Source: Teredinibacter haidensis (lineage in GTDB: Bacteria; Pseudomonadota; Gammaproteobacteria; Pseudomonadales; Cellvibrionaceae). Taken from it: DNA of 64,000 bases. The position numbers were made by a program, and so were the translations under genes. The notes under the pieces were generated by a model. The model saw only the letters and a list, made by a program, of their open reading frames with translations, did no database searches and was not told the DNA's origin. Every line of letters begins with the position of its first letter. Within the stretch, counting starts at the first letter, position 1. The stretch is taken from positions 2,356,001-2,420,000 of the forward strand of contig NZ_CP060084.1 in assembly GCF_014211975.1 (NCBI RefSeq). Reading direction: 5' to 3'. Below are positions 54,720-63,418 of the stretch, piece after piece.

Positions 54720-56404
54720 TCAAGGTCGTAAACGGCGATAGCTGTTCTGCCTTTGTTAGTGTAGGTTAAAGAAGAACACAGGCTACGCAATAAAGGTATA
54801 CCCTGGGAAAGCCTATTACCGCCAGTTTCACCTTCACGATTAGCTTTTTCGCAATCAAATCCATCGCCACTGTCCGTAATTTTTAACTGTAGTTTATTGA
54901 GTGTTTCGCGCAGGTAGCGTATTTCAATATCGATAAACTCACCATCAAGCGATTGCAATCGTTGCTCACGCTCTCGCGAATAGGCTTCAATGTCTTCGTC
55001 AGAATTTTTTAGCGCTGCCCCCAGGCGCAACACCCCGCGCTCAAGGCTATTACTATACAGCTCGCTGATAATGGTAGAAATCCTATCCAGATGCGGCTCA
55101 ATACCTCGAACCCCGGAAACAAACGCTATTATCTGGCTCACAATACTCGCGTCACCCAAGTCTTTTCCTTCGATCCGTAGAGAAAAACTCCAGGGTAAAG
55201 AGTCTGCGTTGAGATACCGCGCTCCAACATCAATTACCTCTCCAGTTTTCTGTGAGCGATGGACAACCTTGCCTCCCGTAATTTCGGCCATGGACATATC
55301 ATCGGATTGCTCTCCCCCTTCATTAAACTGACTAACCGCCCGAGTGACATTTTCAACAACACGGTCCCCACCGGCGAGAATAATCTCCTCCAAACGCCCC
55401 AGGCCAAACGCTTCTCCTGAAACGTTTACCGCCTCATTCACGCCATCGGTATAGACGTAAATTTTATCACCCCCCTTTATTTTGAGTTTTTGAAAGCCAT
55501 CATCAAAATCGGCCACCGATAAGATACCTAATGGCATATGGGTCGCTTCAATTTTTTCCAGCTCACCTGAGCCCCGGCGAAAAACAAGCAGATCATTCAT
55601 CCCGCCCGACCAGAAGGTCACTTCTACACCGGTAGAATCCAAGTGCATAATGGTGGCACAGCAAAACATATTGGTGGGAAGAAGTTCAAACAAGCGTTCA
55701 TTCAACTGGACAGCTATTTTCGAAACACTGACTTGCTTCGCAACCAGATTATTAAATACTTCGGTAACGGGAAGCGAACCTATTGCCGCCGCCAAGCCGT
55801 GACCGGTAAAATCGCCGACAATCAAATACACTCCACCACTTGGGGAAGCGGCACTCAATACCATATCACCATCAAACATAGAGGCGGGCGATGTATAGGT
55901 AACAATATTGTCACAACGGGTTTTACTGCGCTGATTTCCACGCGCAAAAATATGCTCAACAATCGTGTGTTCCCGCTTCATTAACCGCTGGTGGTACAAC
56001 AGTGATTTATTTGCCTGCTGCAAACGGGAATACAAACCTCGCACACGATCATGGGCATAAATTTTTGCCAACAATACATTTTCATTTACGGGTTTTGGAA
56101 CAAAATCATCTCCACCGGCACCCAAACAACTGGCGATAACATCACTATCATCAAGTGCGGTAACAAAAATAACAGGTACGAAACGATCACCGCTTTCAGC
56201 CTTAATAATTTTTGTCGCCTCCACACCGTCCATTACCGGCATATTAATATCCATCAAAATCAACTCAATAGATTGATCCTTTCGATAGATCTCACAGGCT
56301 TCTTTTCCATTTTCAACTTCAACGCACTCATGCCCTTCATCATTCAAAATAAACGTAAGGAGATCCCGGTTGTAGGCATGATCATCGACGATTAAAATTT
56401 TCAT
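54701..56404 (-). CDS. hsbR: Response regulator with PP2C phosphatase and HATPase domains (HsbR-like)
   Basis: 567 residues. Receiver domain (1-120) with D7-D8, phospho-acceptor D52 in ILMDINMPVMDG and K in VPKPVNEN. SpoIIE/PP2C domain (about 160-375) with SMFDGDMVLSAAS, IVGDFTGHGLAAAIGS and the metal site EQSDDMSM. C-terminal anti-sigma-kinase-type HATPase (about 430-560) with ISELYSNSLERGVLRL and SDGDGFD-like DSGDGFD. The layout and length fit P. aeruginosa HsbR, which switches the STAS protein HsbA and so acts on FlgM. The gene symbol is used by that resemblance. No kinase or STAS gene lies next to it. Confidence 0.78.
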   Translation of the reverse strand: MKILIVDDHAYNRDLLTFILNDEGHECVEVENGKEACEIYRKDQSIELILMDINMPVMDGVEATKIIKAESGDRFVPVIFVTALDDSDVIASCLGAGGDDFVPKPVNENVLLAKIYAHDRVRGLYSRLQQANKSLLYHQRLMKREHTIVEHIFARGNQRSKTRCDNIVTYTSPASMFDGDMVLSAASPSGGVYLIVGDFTGHGLAAAIGSLPVTEVFNNLVAKQVSVSKIAVQLNERLFELLPTNMFCCATIMHLDSTGVEVTFWSGGMNDLLVFRRGSGELEKIEATHMPLGILSVADFDDGFQKLKIKGGDKIYVYTDGVNEAVNVSGEAFGLGRLEEIILAGGDRVVENVTRAVSQFNEGGEQSDDMSMAEITGGKVVHRSQKTGEVIDVGARYLNADSLPWSFSLRIEGKDLGDASIVSQIIAFVSGVRGIEPHLDRISTIISELYSNSLERGVLRLGAALKNSDEDIEAYSREREQRLQSLDGEFIDIEIRYLRETLNKLQLKITDSGDGFDCEKANREGETGGNRLSQGIPLLRSLCSSLTYTNKGRTAIAVYDLDCSCNP

Positions 56405-56866
56405 TTAGACACTATTGCGATAATAGATTGATAGGTTGTTTGTGGCGTGTGTTCATCATTATCTGGTTTGTATACAAACGAGATATTAACAACTTTCATC
56501 TTTGCCTTGCGGTAGTGTTTTGATTTCTATTCCAGACCTTACACAGAGCGATAACGTCCTCCCCCATGGAGACTTGGATGGCCGAATATCACGCCAATAA
56601 CCACTACCCCCAGGCAGAAACGGAAGAATTCGCTACGATTATGGCAAGATACAGTAACAGCGATTAAGGTGCCGGATTTGACACAGGACTTCCCAGCGGC
56701 ATCCCTCGCTGGCGATCTAAAGCGTATTGAATTACAACAACATGTTTAAGACTAGACGCTGCATACCCGATATGCCAGCGAGGAATTTTGCGAGCACAGG
56801 GTATTTAATGAACTTACTGACAAACAGCCGCACCTGATGACTGTGTCGCCAGGAGGGAAAGGGGGA
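56405..56866. other. Intergenic region with a possible gene remnant
   Basis: 462 bases between the HsbR-like gene and trpS. A 33-codon plus-strand frame at 56560-56661 (METWMAEYHANNHYPQAETE...) is followed, one base out of frame, by another open stretch ending near 56750 (VPDLTQDFPAASLAGDLKRI). Together they could be the relic of a short gene. No family is recognised and no promoter or SD is convincing. Confidence 0.35.
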
Positions 56867-57871
56867 TCACATAGCGCCAATACCGATAGCGTTGCGCACC
56901 TTGGTCAGCATTGGAGCGCTAACATCGCGCGCTTTTTCAGCACCCTGCTGTAAAACTTTTTCAATGCTGGAGGTATCTTCCAACAATTCGTTATAGCGTT
57001 CACGTGCCCCACCGATTTCGGTGTTGACCAATTCAAACAACTGTTTCTTGGCTTCACCCCAAGCAATGCCTTCTTCAAACTGCTTTCGCATCAACGCTGT
57101 TTGCTCTTCATTGGCAAATGCCTGCCACACCTGAAAAACGGTCGAGGTATCGGGGTCTTTGGGTTCGCCAGGCTCAAGTAAATTGGTTTTAATTTTGTTG
57201 ATATGCTTACGTAACTGCTTTTCCGTTAAGAACAGCGGGATGGTGTTATTGTAGCTTTTACTCATTTTGCGTCCATCCAAGCCCTGTAACACAGCCACGG
57301 AATCATCGACAACGGCTTCGGGCAACGCAAACACTTCTCCAAAACGATGATTAAAACGACCGGCAATATCGCGGGCCATTTCCACATGCTGTATTTGATC
57401 CTTACCGACAGGAACACGATTCGCGTTGAACATTAAAATATCCGCAGCCATTAATACCGGGTAACTATAGAGACCCATGGTGATGCCAAAATCCGGATCC
57501 GCGCCTTCTTCCGTATTGTTCGCCACAGCCGCTTTATAGGCGTGCGCGCGATTCATCAAACCCTTTGCTGCCATACAGCTCAGAATCCAACTTAACTCCG
57601 TAATTTCAGGGACGTCGGACTGTCGGTAAAATACGGCTTTCTCTGTATCCAACCCCAACGCAAGCCAGGTAGCAGCCACTTCTTTGGCCGACTGACGGAT
57701 CAGCTCAGGCTGATGGCACTTAATAATCGCGTGCAGGTCGGCAAGAAAATAAAAGGGCTCTGTGTCCCCAGCCTGACTGGCCTGAATGGCCGGGCGAATA
57801 GCGCCCACATAATTGCCCAGATGAGGGGTACCGCTGGTTGTAATGCCGGTAAGAACGCGTTTAACAGACAT
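56867..57871 (-). CDS. trpS: Tryptophanyl-tRNA synthetase
   Basis: 334 residues, usual length. HIGH-type motif HLGNYVGA near residue 17 and KMSKS in GRKMSKSYNN near 205. FGITMGLYSYPVLMAADILMF and VGKDQIQHVEMARDIA are class Ic TrpRS blocks. Essential housekeeping enzyme, here downstream of the mannosyltransferase gene with a 149-base gap. Confidence 0.96.
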   Translation of the reverse strand: MSVKRVLTGITTSGTPHLGNYVGAIRPAIQASQAGDTEPFYFLADLHAIIKCHQPELIRQSAKEVAATWLALGLDTEKAVFYRQSDVPEITELSWILSCMAAKGLMNRAHAYKAAVANNTEEGADPDFGITMGLYSYPVLMAADILMFNANRVPVGKDQIQHVEMARDIAGRFNHRFGEVFALPEAVVDDSVAVLQGLDGRKMSKSYNNTIPLFLTEKQLRKHINKIKTNLLEPGEPKDPDTSTVFQVWQAFANEEQTALMRKQFEEGIAWGEAKKQLFELVNTEIGGARERYNELLEDTSSIEKVLQQGAEKARDVSAPMLTKVRNAIGIGAM

Positions 57872-58020
57872 AGTTGATCCAATCGTTATTAGTAGTGCAT
57901 GAAAAGGTCATCAAAATCGACCGGGCGCTAATATACCATGCACACGCGAGGGGGCCACCCGCAATCGCACATCCCCGCATGTCCATATCCAAAAACCAGT
58001 TTGTATTGAGCTGCCACAAA

Positions 58021-59163
58021 TTACAGGCCGCCGCTAGGCCTTGAAAACTCGGCAAACAGTGCGCTGTACCGAGCCTGCAGCTGCGACCAGCTTAACGCCT
58101 GTAAATTTGGGGGGGCAGGTAATTCGGCATCCGATGCTAGACGCTCATAATATTCGATAATCTTGGCCGCACAGGCAGCACTCTCAGATTCCACCGCCCC
58201 ATGCGTTTGAGGCTGGTTATTTTCAAAGTGTGACGTATAACGAAAAGATGGAGGAAACAGCTCTCGGTAGGCCAATCGGTCCGGCACCAAGGGAATACAT
58301 CCGGCCGCCACGGCTTCCAGTACGGATAATCCCTGAAAATCATGCAACGCTGTAGACAGCACCAAATGACAACGCTGCAGCAATTGCATGTAGTCGGACG
58401 GATTGTCCAGATAACCCCAATGCCCCAGCCAATTGCGTTCGGTTAATAACTGGTGAATATCGCTAAATGCCTCAGGCTCCCGGCGAAACTGTTGGCCAAT
58501 GATATGAAGTTTCAACTGTAATTGCGGCGGCAACGCCTGTAAACAACCCAGTAATTTCTGCGGCCCCTTGTCATACTCCCAACGATGATTCCAAACAATT
58601 TCCAATGGCGGTTTGTACCCCGCCCGGTTCACTCTAAAGGTATTTGGCTCCAATGGCACTGCAAGCACCTGAGATTTCACACTGAGCGATGCAGTCACCC
58701 CCTTGGGTACAGCATCGGGCATTTTACTTAAAAGCTTATCGACACCCAGCAAAAACGATTCGCGGTTGTAATCAGTATTAAACACCAGTGCATCCGCCGC
58801 CAACGCGGAATACAGGTTGACCATTCTCGGTTCCAGCGCATATTGCTGATGCTCAGATACGGGGTAGGCGAATTGATTTTCGTGAAAATAGAGGATGCTG
58901 GGTGTACGACTCAATTCCGGCACTAAACCTTTAAGAGTGCTCAAATCAACCATGGATGTCGCCAAAATCAACTGATACGGGCGTATTAACGTGTCCCTTT
59001 CCCCTAACGCCCAACTTAAACTATTACCGCGGATACGCCAGTTAAAATAACGAGCGGGCAGCTGTAAACTTGTCCACTCGCACTGATCGCAATGCGCCAC
59101 CACCCCCTCTCGCCAGCGTCGGTGACTATCGGCATCATAAGCAGAAAGGAGTAAATTCGTCAT
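58021..59163 (-). CDS. Glycosyltransferase, tRNA-queuosine alpha-mannosyltransferase type
   Basis: 380 residues from the ATG at 59163; a TTG five codons upstream also exists and neither start has a good SD. The N-terminal LLLSAYDADSHRRWREGVVA, LPARYFNWRIRGN and ILYFHENQFAYPVSE, and the GT4-type C-terminal half (GLSVLEAVAAGCIPLVPDRLAY), match the DUF3524/GTDC1 family. Members of that family attach mannose to queuosine in tRNA-Asp. The family resemblance is strong by eye; the bacterial substrate is inferred. Confidence 0.8.
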   Translation of the reverse strand: MTNLLLSAYDADSHRRWREGVVAHCDQCEWTSLQLPARYFNWRIRGNSLSWALGERDTLIRPYQLILATSMVDLSTLKGLVPELSRTPSILYFHENQFAYPVSEHQQYALEPRMVNLYSALAADALVFNTDYNRESFLLGVDKLLSKMPDAVPKGVTASLSVKSQVLAVPLEPNTFRVNRAGYKPPLEIVWNHRWEYDKGPQKLLGCLQALPPQLQLKLHIIGQQFRREPEAFSDIHQLLTERNWLGHWGYLDNPSDYMQLLQRCHLVLSTALHDFQGLSVLEAVAAGCIPLVPDRLAYRELFPPSFRYTSHFENNQPQTHGAVESESAACAAKIIEYYERLASDAELPAPPNLQALSWSQLQARYSALFAEFSRPSGGL

Positions 59164-59233
59164 AGGAGAGCGCCGCAAGCCGAAAGAGTGAATTCTATTC
59201 AGACTTGCGGGTATTAAACAATAAGGCTGTTTT

Positions 59234-60274
59234 TTATGATGATTGAGAGGCGTTTTTAAGGATTAAGGCATCGAATCCCGCCTGACATAAGAGGTGTGCA
59301 GCAATATCCGCACGGCTACCAGCGTCGTCCGGCACGATGTAGATATTGGTGCGTCCCAGTTCTGAGAGCGAACTTCGCAGACGTGACAATGGAATATTAA
59401 TGGCCCCTGGCATATGGTGAATGCGGTACTCCATGGGCATTTTTACGTCGAGTAATTTATAGGGCTTATCGAGTTTTTCCAAACTCTGATCTTCCACGTA
59501 ACGCACGACCGGTGCTTTTAACAAGGCATTGAAGTTTTCTGCATTTAAACGTTTTAAGCGCCCACTGGAAAGCATTTCTACAGAGGCATTACGAGGCGTA
59601 TCCCCAAGCAATGATTCCTCACCAAAAAACTGCCCGGGATGAATCACTAAATCGACACTATCCGATCGGTTATGCACACGCGCACTGCCGGACACTAACA
59701 CGTAAAAATAATCGCCGCGTTCACCTTCTTTAATAACGGCTTCCCCCTTTTTCAGGGAAACATCTTCAAAGCGTAAAAAGAGTTCCTGCACCTGAGTAAG
59801 CGGCACTTTGGAAAACAGCGGCGCCTGCAGCAGTGCTGCCATCCAATCTCCTCCCTCTTCACCCAATTCTTCGACCTCAAATTCTCCTGTAGAGTATTCA
59901 AAATCGTCGAAATTATCGGCAACTGCCGACTGGCTCCATGCCGTTATCCGATCGAGCGATTCAGCATCGATACTAAATACCCGAACCGTCGGTGATTTTG
60001 CGACCGCAGAGCAAAGTGTGGGGGAATCGGGGTTGAGCGTATTGTTGGCGGTAGCGGATTGTCCTAATACGGTAGAAACGTAAAAAGCGCTGTTAATCAA
60101 ATCTACTTGTCCGTCCAATAAATAGAATTTACTGCTCACAGCACGGCCGCGTTTAAACAGCATCTGGCCTTTTCCGTATTCCTGTACCTCAATTTTTTCG
60201 AGTGCTTCCTTTAGGTAATCATCCTCCAATCCATTGAAGGGGATAAAATTTTTAAGAGTTTGTATATCTAACAT
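59234..60274 (-). CDS. Tandem cyclic-nucleotide-binding-like protein with rhodanese-like C-terminus
   Basis: 346 residues. A degenerate cNMP-type domain (about 10-115, YLKEALEKIEVQEYGKGQML) is followed by a better one (about 150-265, GEAVIKEGERGDYFYVLVSG; GQFFGEESLLGDTPRNASVE). The last 80 residues resemble a rhodanese domain (IHHMPGAINIPLSRLRSSL) but have VPDDAGSRAD where the catalytic loop would hold Cys, so no sulphurtransferase activity is expected. There is no helix-turn-helix or other output. Gene context gives no function. Confidence 0.8.
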   Translation of the reverse strand: MLDIQTLKNFIPFNGLEDDYLKEALEKIEVQEYGKGQMLFKRGRAVSSKFYLLDGQVDLINSAFYVSTVLGQSATANNTLNPDSPTLCSAVAKSPTVRVFSIDAESLDRITAWSQSAVADNFDDFEYSTGEFEVEELGEEGGDWMAALLQAPLFSKVPLTQVQELFLRFEDVSLKKGEAVIKEGERGDYFYVLVSGSARVHNRSDSVDLVIHPGQFFGEESLLGDTPRNASVEMLSSGRLKRLNAENFNALLKAPVVRYVEDQSLEKLDKPYKLLDVKMPMEYRIHHMPGAINIPLSRLRSSLSELGRTNIYIVPDDAGSRADIAAHLLCQAGFDALILKNASQSS

Positions 60275-60423
60275 CTAGTGCCCTCGTTATTTGTCCGCAT
60301 TTTGCACGAAAGGACCGAGCGGAACTGAGTCTGGAATCACCCATTTGGAGGAACTGCACCGCAAACCTAACAGATAAAATATAACACTTTACGCGCCATT
60401 CAACTACAAAGTCATAACAGAAG

Positions 60424-61731
60424 TCACAGTTTAGACGCAACGGGAAGTGACGCTCTACTCAAAAAACGCACGAGCAATTCTTGCATCAAGCTCAAATCCC
60501 GCTCTCCGGCCAACTCTCGAACAGAATGCATAGCAAAAGTGGGCACGCCAATGTCCACCGTTGTAACCCCAACGCCCGCTGCAGTCAGCGGCCCGATGGT
60601 ACTGCCACAGCGCATGTCCGCGCGAGTAACATAGGTTTGCAGCGGAATTTCGGCTCTATCTTCTGTGGCTTTTGCCAACCAACGAACCAAAGCCGAAGTC
60701 GAACTGCTAGTAGCATAACTTTGATTGGCGTCAAACTTGACGACCGGGCCACAGTTCAACAGGGGACCGTGTTTGTCGTCATGCTTTTTAACGTAATTGG
60801 GGTGTACTCCGTGAGCATTATCCACCGAAAACATAAGTGATCGACGCAAGGCCATTTGCCGTTGTTCACCGCTCGGAAGCAGACGGTCAATAACTTCATC
60901 CAACAAAGGCCCCTGGGCACCCACATCCGTATTGCTGCCCACCTCTTCGTGATCGTTGCAGATCAATACACTAGTGTGCTCGTCTGAAGCATTGATAAGC
61001 GCCTGAAGTCCAAGATAGCAGCTAAGCAAGTTATCCAATCGAGCACTGGCAATGAATTCGTCTTTTAATCCTATAACGGCCGGTGACTGGGTATCGTAAA
61101 AACTTAGATTATAATCGAGTACCTCCTCCGCATCCGCGTCCTCCAGCATAGACAGTAATAGTGAGCGGAAGCTAACGTTGTCATCAGCCTGATACACGAC
61201 CGCATTCATATCAGTTTGCGGGTTAACACTACGATTCTGATTAGCTTCTCTATCCAAGTGAATCGCCAGACTGGGAATGCAGGCCACAGGCTTTTTAAAA
61301 TCAATTAGCGCGGCTTTTAATCCACCACTTTTTGTCAAATAGGATACTTTACCCGCGATGGATAGATCCCGATCAAACCAGGGGTTAAGTAAAGCACCAC
61401 CGTACACTTCTATACCTAGCTGCCAATATCCTTTCACGTTAATTTCAGGTACGGGTTTGACTTTAAGGCAAGGGCTATCGGTATGAGCACCAATAATGCG
61501 GATACCCGTTTCCTGCGGTTCGCCTTGGCCCTTCACAAACGCCAAGATGGAACTACCACCACGAACAACAAAATACCGTCCGCCCAAGGTTAAATCCCAA
61601 CGCTCAAGTTCATCCAACTCGGTAAAACCGGCCGTAACCAATAGACTCCGTAAACTTAATGCGGCATGAAACGGAGTCGGCGACGCCGCAATAAAATCCA
61701 ATAAACCAGTGGTAATTTTCGAGGACGACAT
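60424..61731 (-). CDS. apeB: M18 family aminopeptidase
   Basis: 435 residues, normal for M18. Metal ligands: H83 in GAHTDSPCLKVKP, DHEEVGSNTDVGAQG with the catalytic Glu near 265, and the C-terminal FAMHSVRELAG. DARLDNLL-like SARLDNLLSCYLGL is present. It removes N-terminal residues, typically acidic ones, from peptides in the cytosol. It lies 9 bases after uppP, probably in one transcript. Confidence 0.94.
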   Translation of the reverse strand: MSSSKITTGLLDFIAASPTPFHAALSLRSLLVTAGFTELDELERWDLTLGGRYFVVRGGSSILAFVKGQGEPQETGIRIIGAHTDSPCLKVKPVPEINVKGYWQLGIEVYGGALLNPWFDRDLSIAGKVSYLTKSGGLKAALIDFKKPVACIPSLAIHLDREANQNRSVNPQTDMNAVVYQADDNVSFRSLLLSMLEDADAEEVLDYNLSFYDTQSPAVIGLKDEFIASARLDNLLSCYLGLQALINASDEHTSVLICNDHEEVGSNTDVGAQGPLLDEVIDRLLPSGEQRQMALRRSLMFSVDNAHGVHPNYVKKHDDKHGPLLNCGPVVKFDANQSYATSSSTSALVRWLAKATEDRAEIPLQTYVTRADMRCGSTIGPLTAAGVGVTTVDIGVPTFAMHSVRELAGERDLSLMQELLVRFLSRASLPVASKL

Positions 61732-61740
61732 AGAGTTTCT

Positions 61741-62538
61741 CTATAGAATAAACACAATTAACAACGCGCCAAGCAACAAGCGATACACCACAAACGGCAT
61801 CATACTCAGCCGATTAATAAAGCTTAAGAAGTAATGTATACAAAGGTAAGCACTGATACCCGAAAGCGCAACACCTAATATAATAGAAAACCAATCCACT
61901 CCAGCAGGCGCCATTGCCAACTCCAAGCCTTTATAACCGCCGCTAAGAACGATAATTGGAATTGACAGCAGGAAAGAAAAACGAGCGGCATCTGTACATT
62001 TAAAGCCGAGGAAAAGTGCTGCTGTGATCGTAATGCCAGATCGAGAAGTCCCGGGAATAAGCGCTAGCGCCTGGGCTAATCCAATAATTAGCGCTGCAAC
62101 CAGCGTTAACTGAGCCAATTCTTTTATCCGAGAAGGGAGCCTGTCTGCAACTGCCAGGATAATACCGAATACAATGGTAGTTGTGGCGATAACGGCTGTA
62201 GAGCGCAAGTTAGCCTCAATAAAATCACCCAAAAACAAACCGACCAAACCTGCAGGAATTGTAGCTGCTGCAATATACCAGGCAATTCGACCATCAACGC
62301 TCAACCCTTTCCCTGCCACCGATTGCAACCAGCCCCGAATAAGTGCAGAGATATCCCGGCGGAAATACATAACCACCGCCAACAATGTACCAACATGGAC
62401 CGCAACATCGAAAGCTAATCCCTGATCAGGCCAGCCAAGGATTTCTTTGGGCAAAATAAGATGTGCCGAACTGGAAATGGGCAGAAACTCGGTAACTCCC
62501 TGAATCAAAGCCAAAACGATGACCTGAACTAAATCCAT
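61741..62538 (-). CDS. uppP: Undecaprenyl-diphosphate phosphatase (BacA/UppP)
   Basis: 265 residues, about eight membrane helices. QGVTEFLPISSSAHLILP contains the catalytic Glu17 motif, and PGTSRSGITITAALFLG is the second conserved motif. It regenerates undecaprenyl phosphate for cell wall and surface polymer synthesis. 25 bases after tsaB. Confidence 0.95.
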   Translation of the reverse strand: MDLVQVIVLALIQGVTEFLPISSSAHLILPKEILGWPDQGLAFDVAVHVGTLLAVVMYFRRDISALIRGWLQSVAGKGLSVDGRIAWYIAAATIPAGLVGLFLGDFIEANLRSTAVIATTTIVFGIILAVADRLPSRIKELAQLTLVAALIIGLAQALALIPGTSRSGITITAALFLGFKCTDAARFSFLLSIPIIVLSGGYKGLELAMAPAGVDWFSIILGVALSGISAYLCIHYFLSFINRLSMMPFVVYRLLLGALLIVFIL

Positions 62539-62563
62539 ATGGCTGTCTCTATTTTTTTATTGG

Positions 62564-63286
62564 TTAAACATCCGATGTGCGAATGCGCTGGCGTTTTTGC
62601 CACGTTACTTCATTACGTAAATAGATGGGCTCGATAGCGGCTATGGAAAAGTGATCCAAACTTCCCGCTTTTTTTATAATTTGATTTGCCAGGGTTAGCA
62701 CAGCATTGGCATGAGGTTTAAATTCGGGCTGAAGTACGGATACCTCCAGGCCATTCAACTCCTCTACAGTCCAACCATGCCCAATTGCAACAACAGACCG
62801 AGCCTTTCCTACTTGCTCCAATTGTTTTCGAAGAACTTCTGGCGAGCTCACCTGCGAAATAATTTTTTCTGAAAAACTGTCTTGCTGCGATAAATAGGCT
62901 GCCCAATACACTTCTCCCATTCGGGCATCCAACGCCGGCACATAAATAGCGCTGCCATCATCTCTAGATTGATCTCTATATCCCTGCACCATAACCTCAA
63001 GGGTGTTTACACCCACAATCGGAAGGTTTGCACCATAGGATAGGCCCTGCACAATGCCCAAACCGATACGAATACCGGTAAACGAACCCGGCCCGCGAGC
63101 CACTGCAATAGCATCAAGGTTGTTCAGCGCTATGCCTGCCTCTCTTAAAACTTCGTCGATAAGAGGTAATAGCTCTTTGGAGTGGGATTTGGGGGTGTCA
63201 CAGTAGCGGCTAATAACTTGCTCCCCGTTATTCACGGCAACAGAACAAACTTCAGTGGAGGCATCTAACGCGAGGATTCGAAGCAT
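62564..63286 (-). CDS. tsaB: tRNA threonylcarbamoyladenosine synthesis protein TsaB
   Basis: 240 residues. ILALDASTEVCSVAV is the actin-like ATPase start, HSKELLPLIDEVLREAGI and AVARGPGSFTGIRIGLGIVQ are TsaB signatures. With TsaD and TsaE it makes t6A37 on ANN-decoding tRNAs. First of a likely tsaB-uppP-apeB unit. Confidence 0.95.
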   Translation of the reverse strand: MLRILALDASTEVCSVAVNNGEQVISRYCDTPKSHSKELLPLIDEVLREAGIALNNLDAIAVARGPGSFTGIRIGLGIVQGLSYGANLPIVGVNTLEVMVQGYRDQSRDDGSAIYVPALDARMGEVYWAAYLSQQDSFSEKIISQVSSPEVLRKQLEQVGKARSVVAIGHGWTVEELNGLEVSVLQPEFKPHANAVLTLANQIIKKAGSLDHFSIAAIEPIYLRNEVTWQKRQRIRTSDV

Positions 63287-63360
63287 AACTAATGGTCACT
63301 TCTTAAGAGGTAATTAAGGGCAGGCGCGTATTTTCCAATTCGTGTGAGCAGAACGCAAAC

Positions 63361-63397
63361 AAAAAATCCCCCGAAAATTGCTTTGCGGGGGATTTTA
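63361..63397. terminator. Rho-independent terminator after the H1-like gene
   Basis: AAAATCCCCC (63363-63372) pairs perfectly with GGGGGATTTT (63387-63396). On the minus strand the stem ends in a TTTTTTG run. It lies 22 bases after the stop codon at 63419. Confidence 0.9.
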
Positions 63398-63418
63398 TCG
63401 CGACCTTATTAAGCTGGA

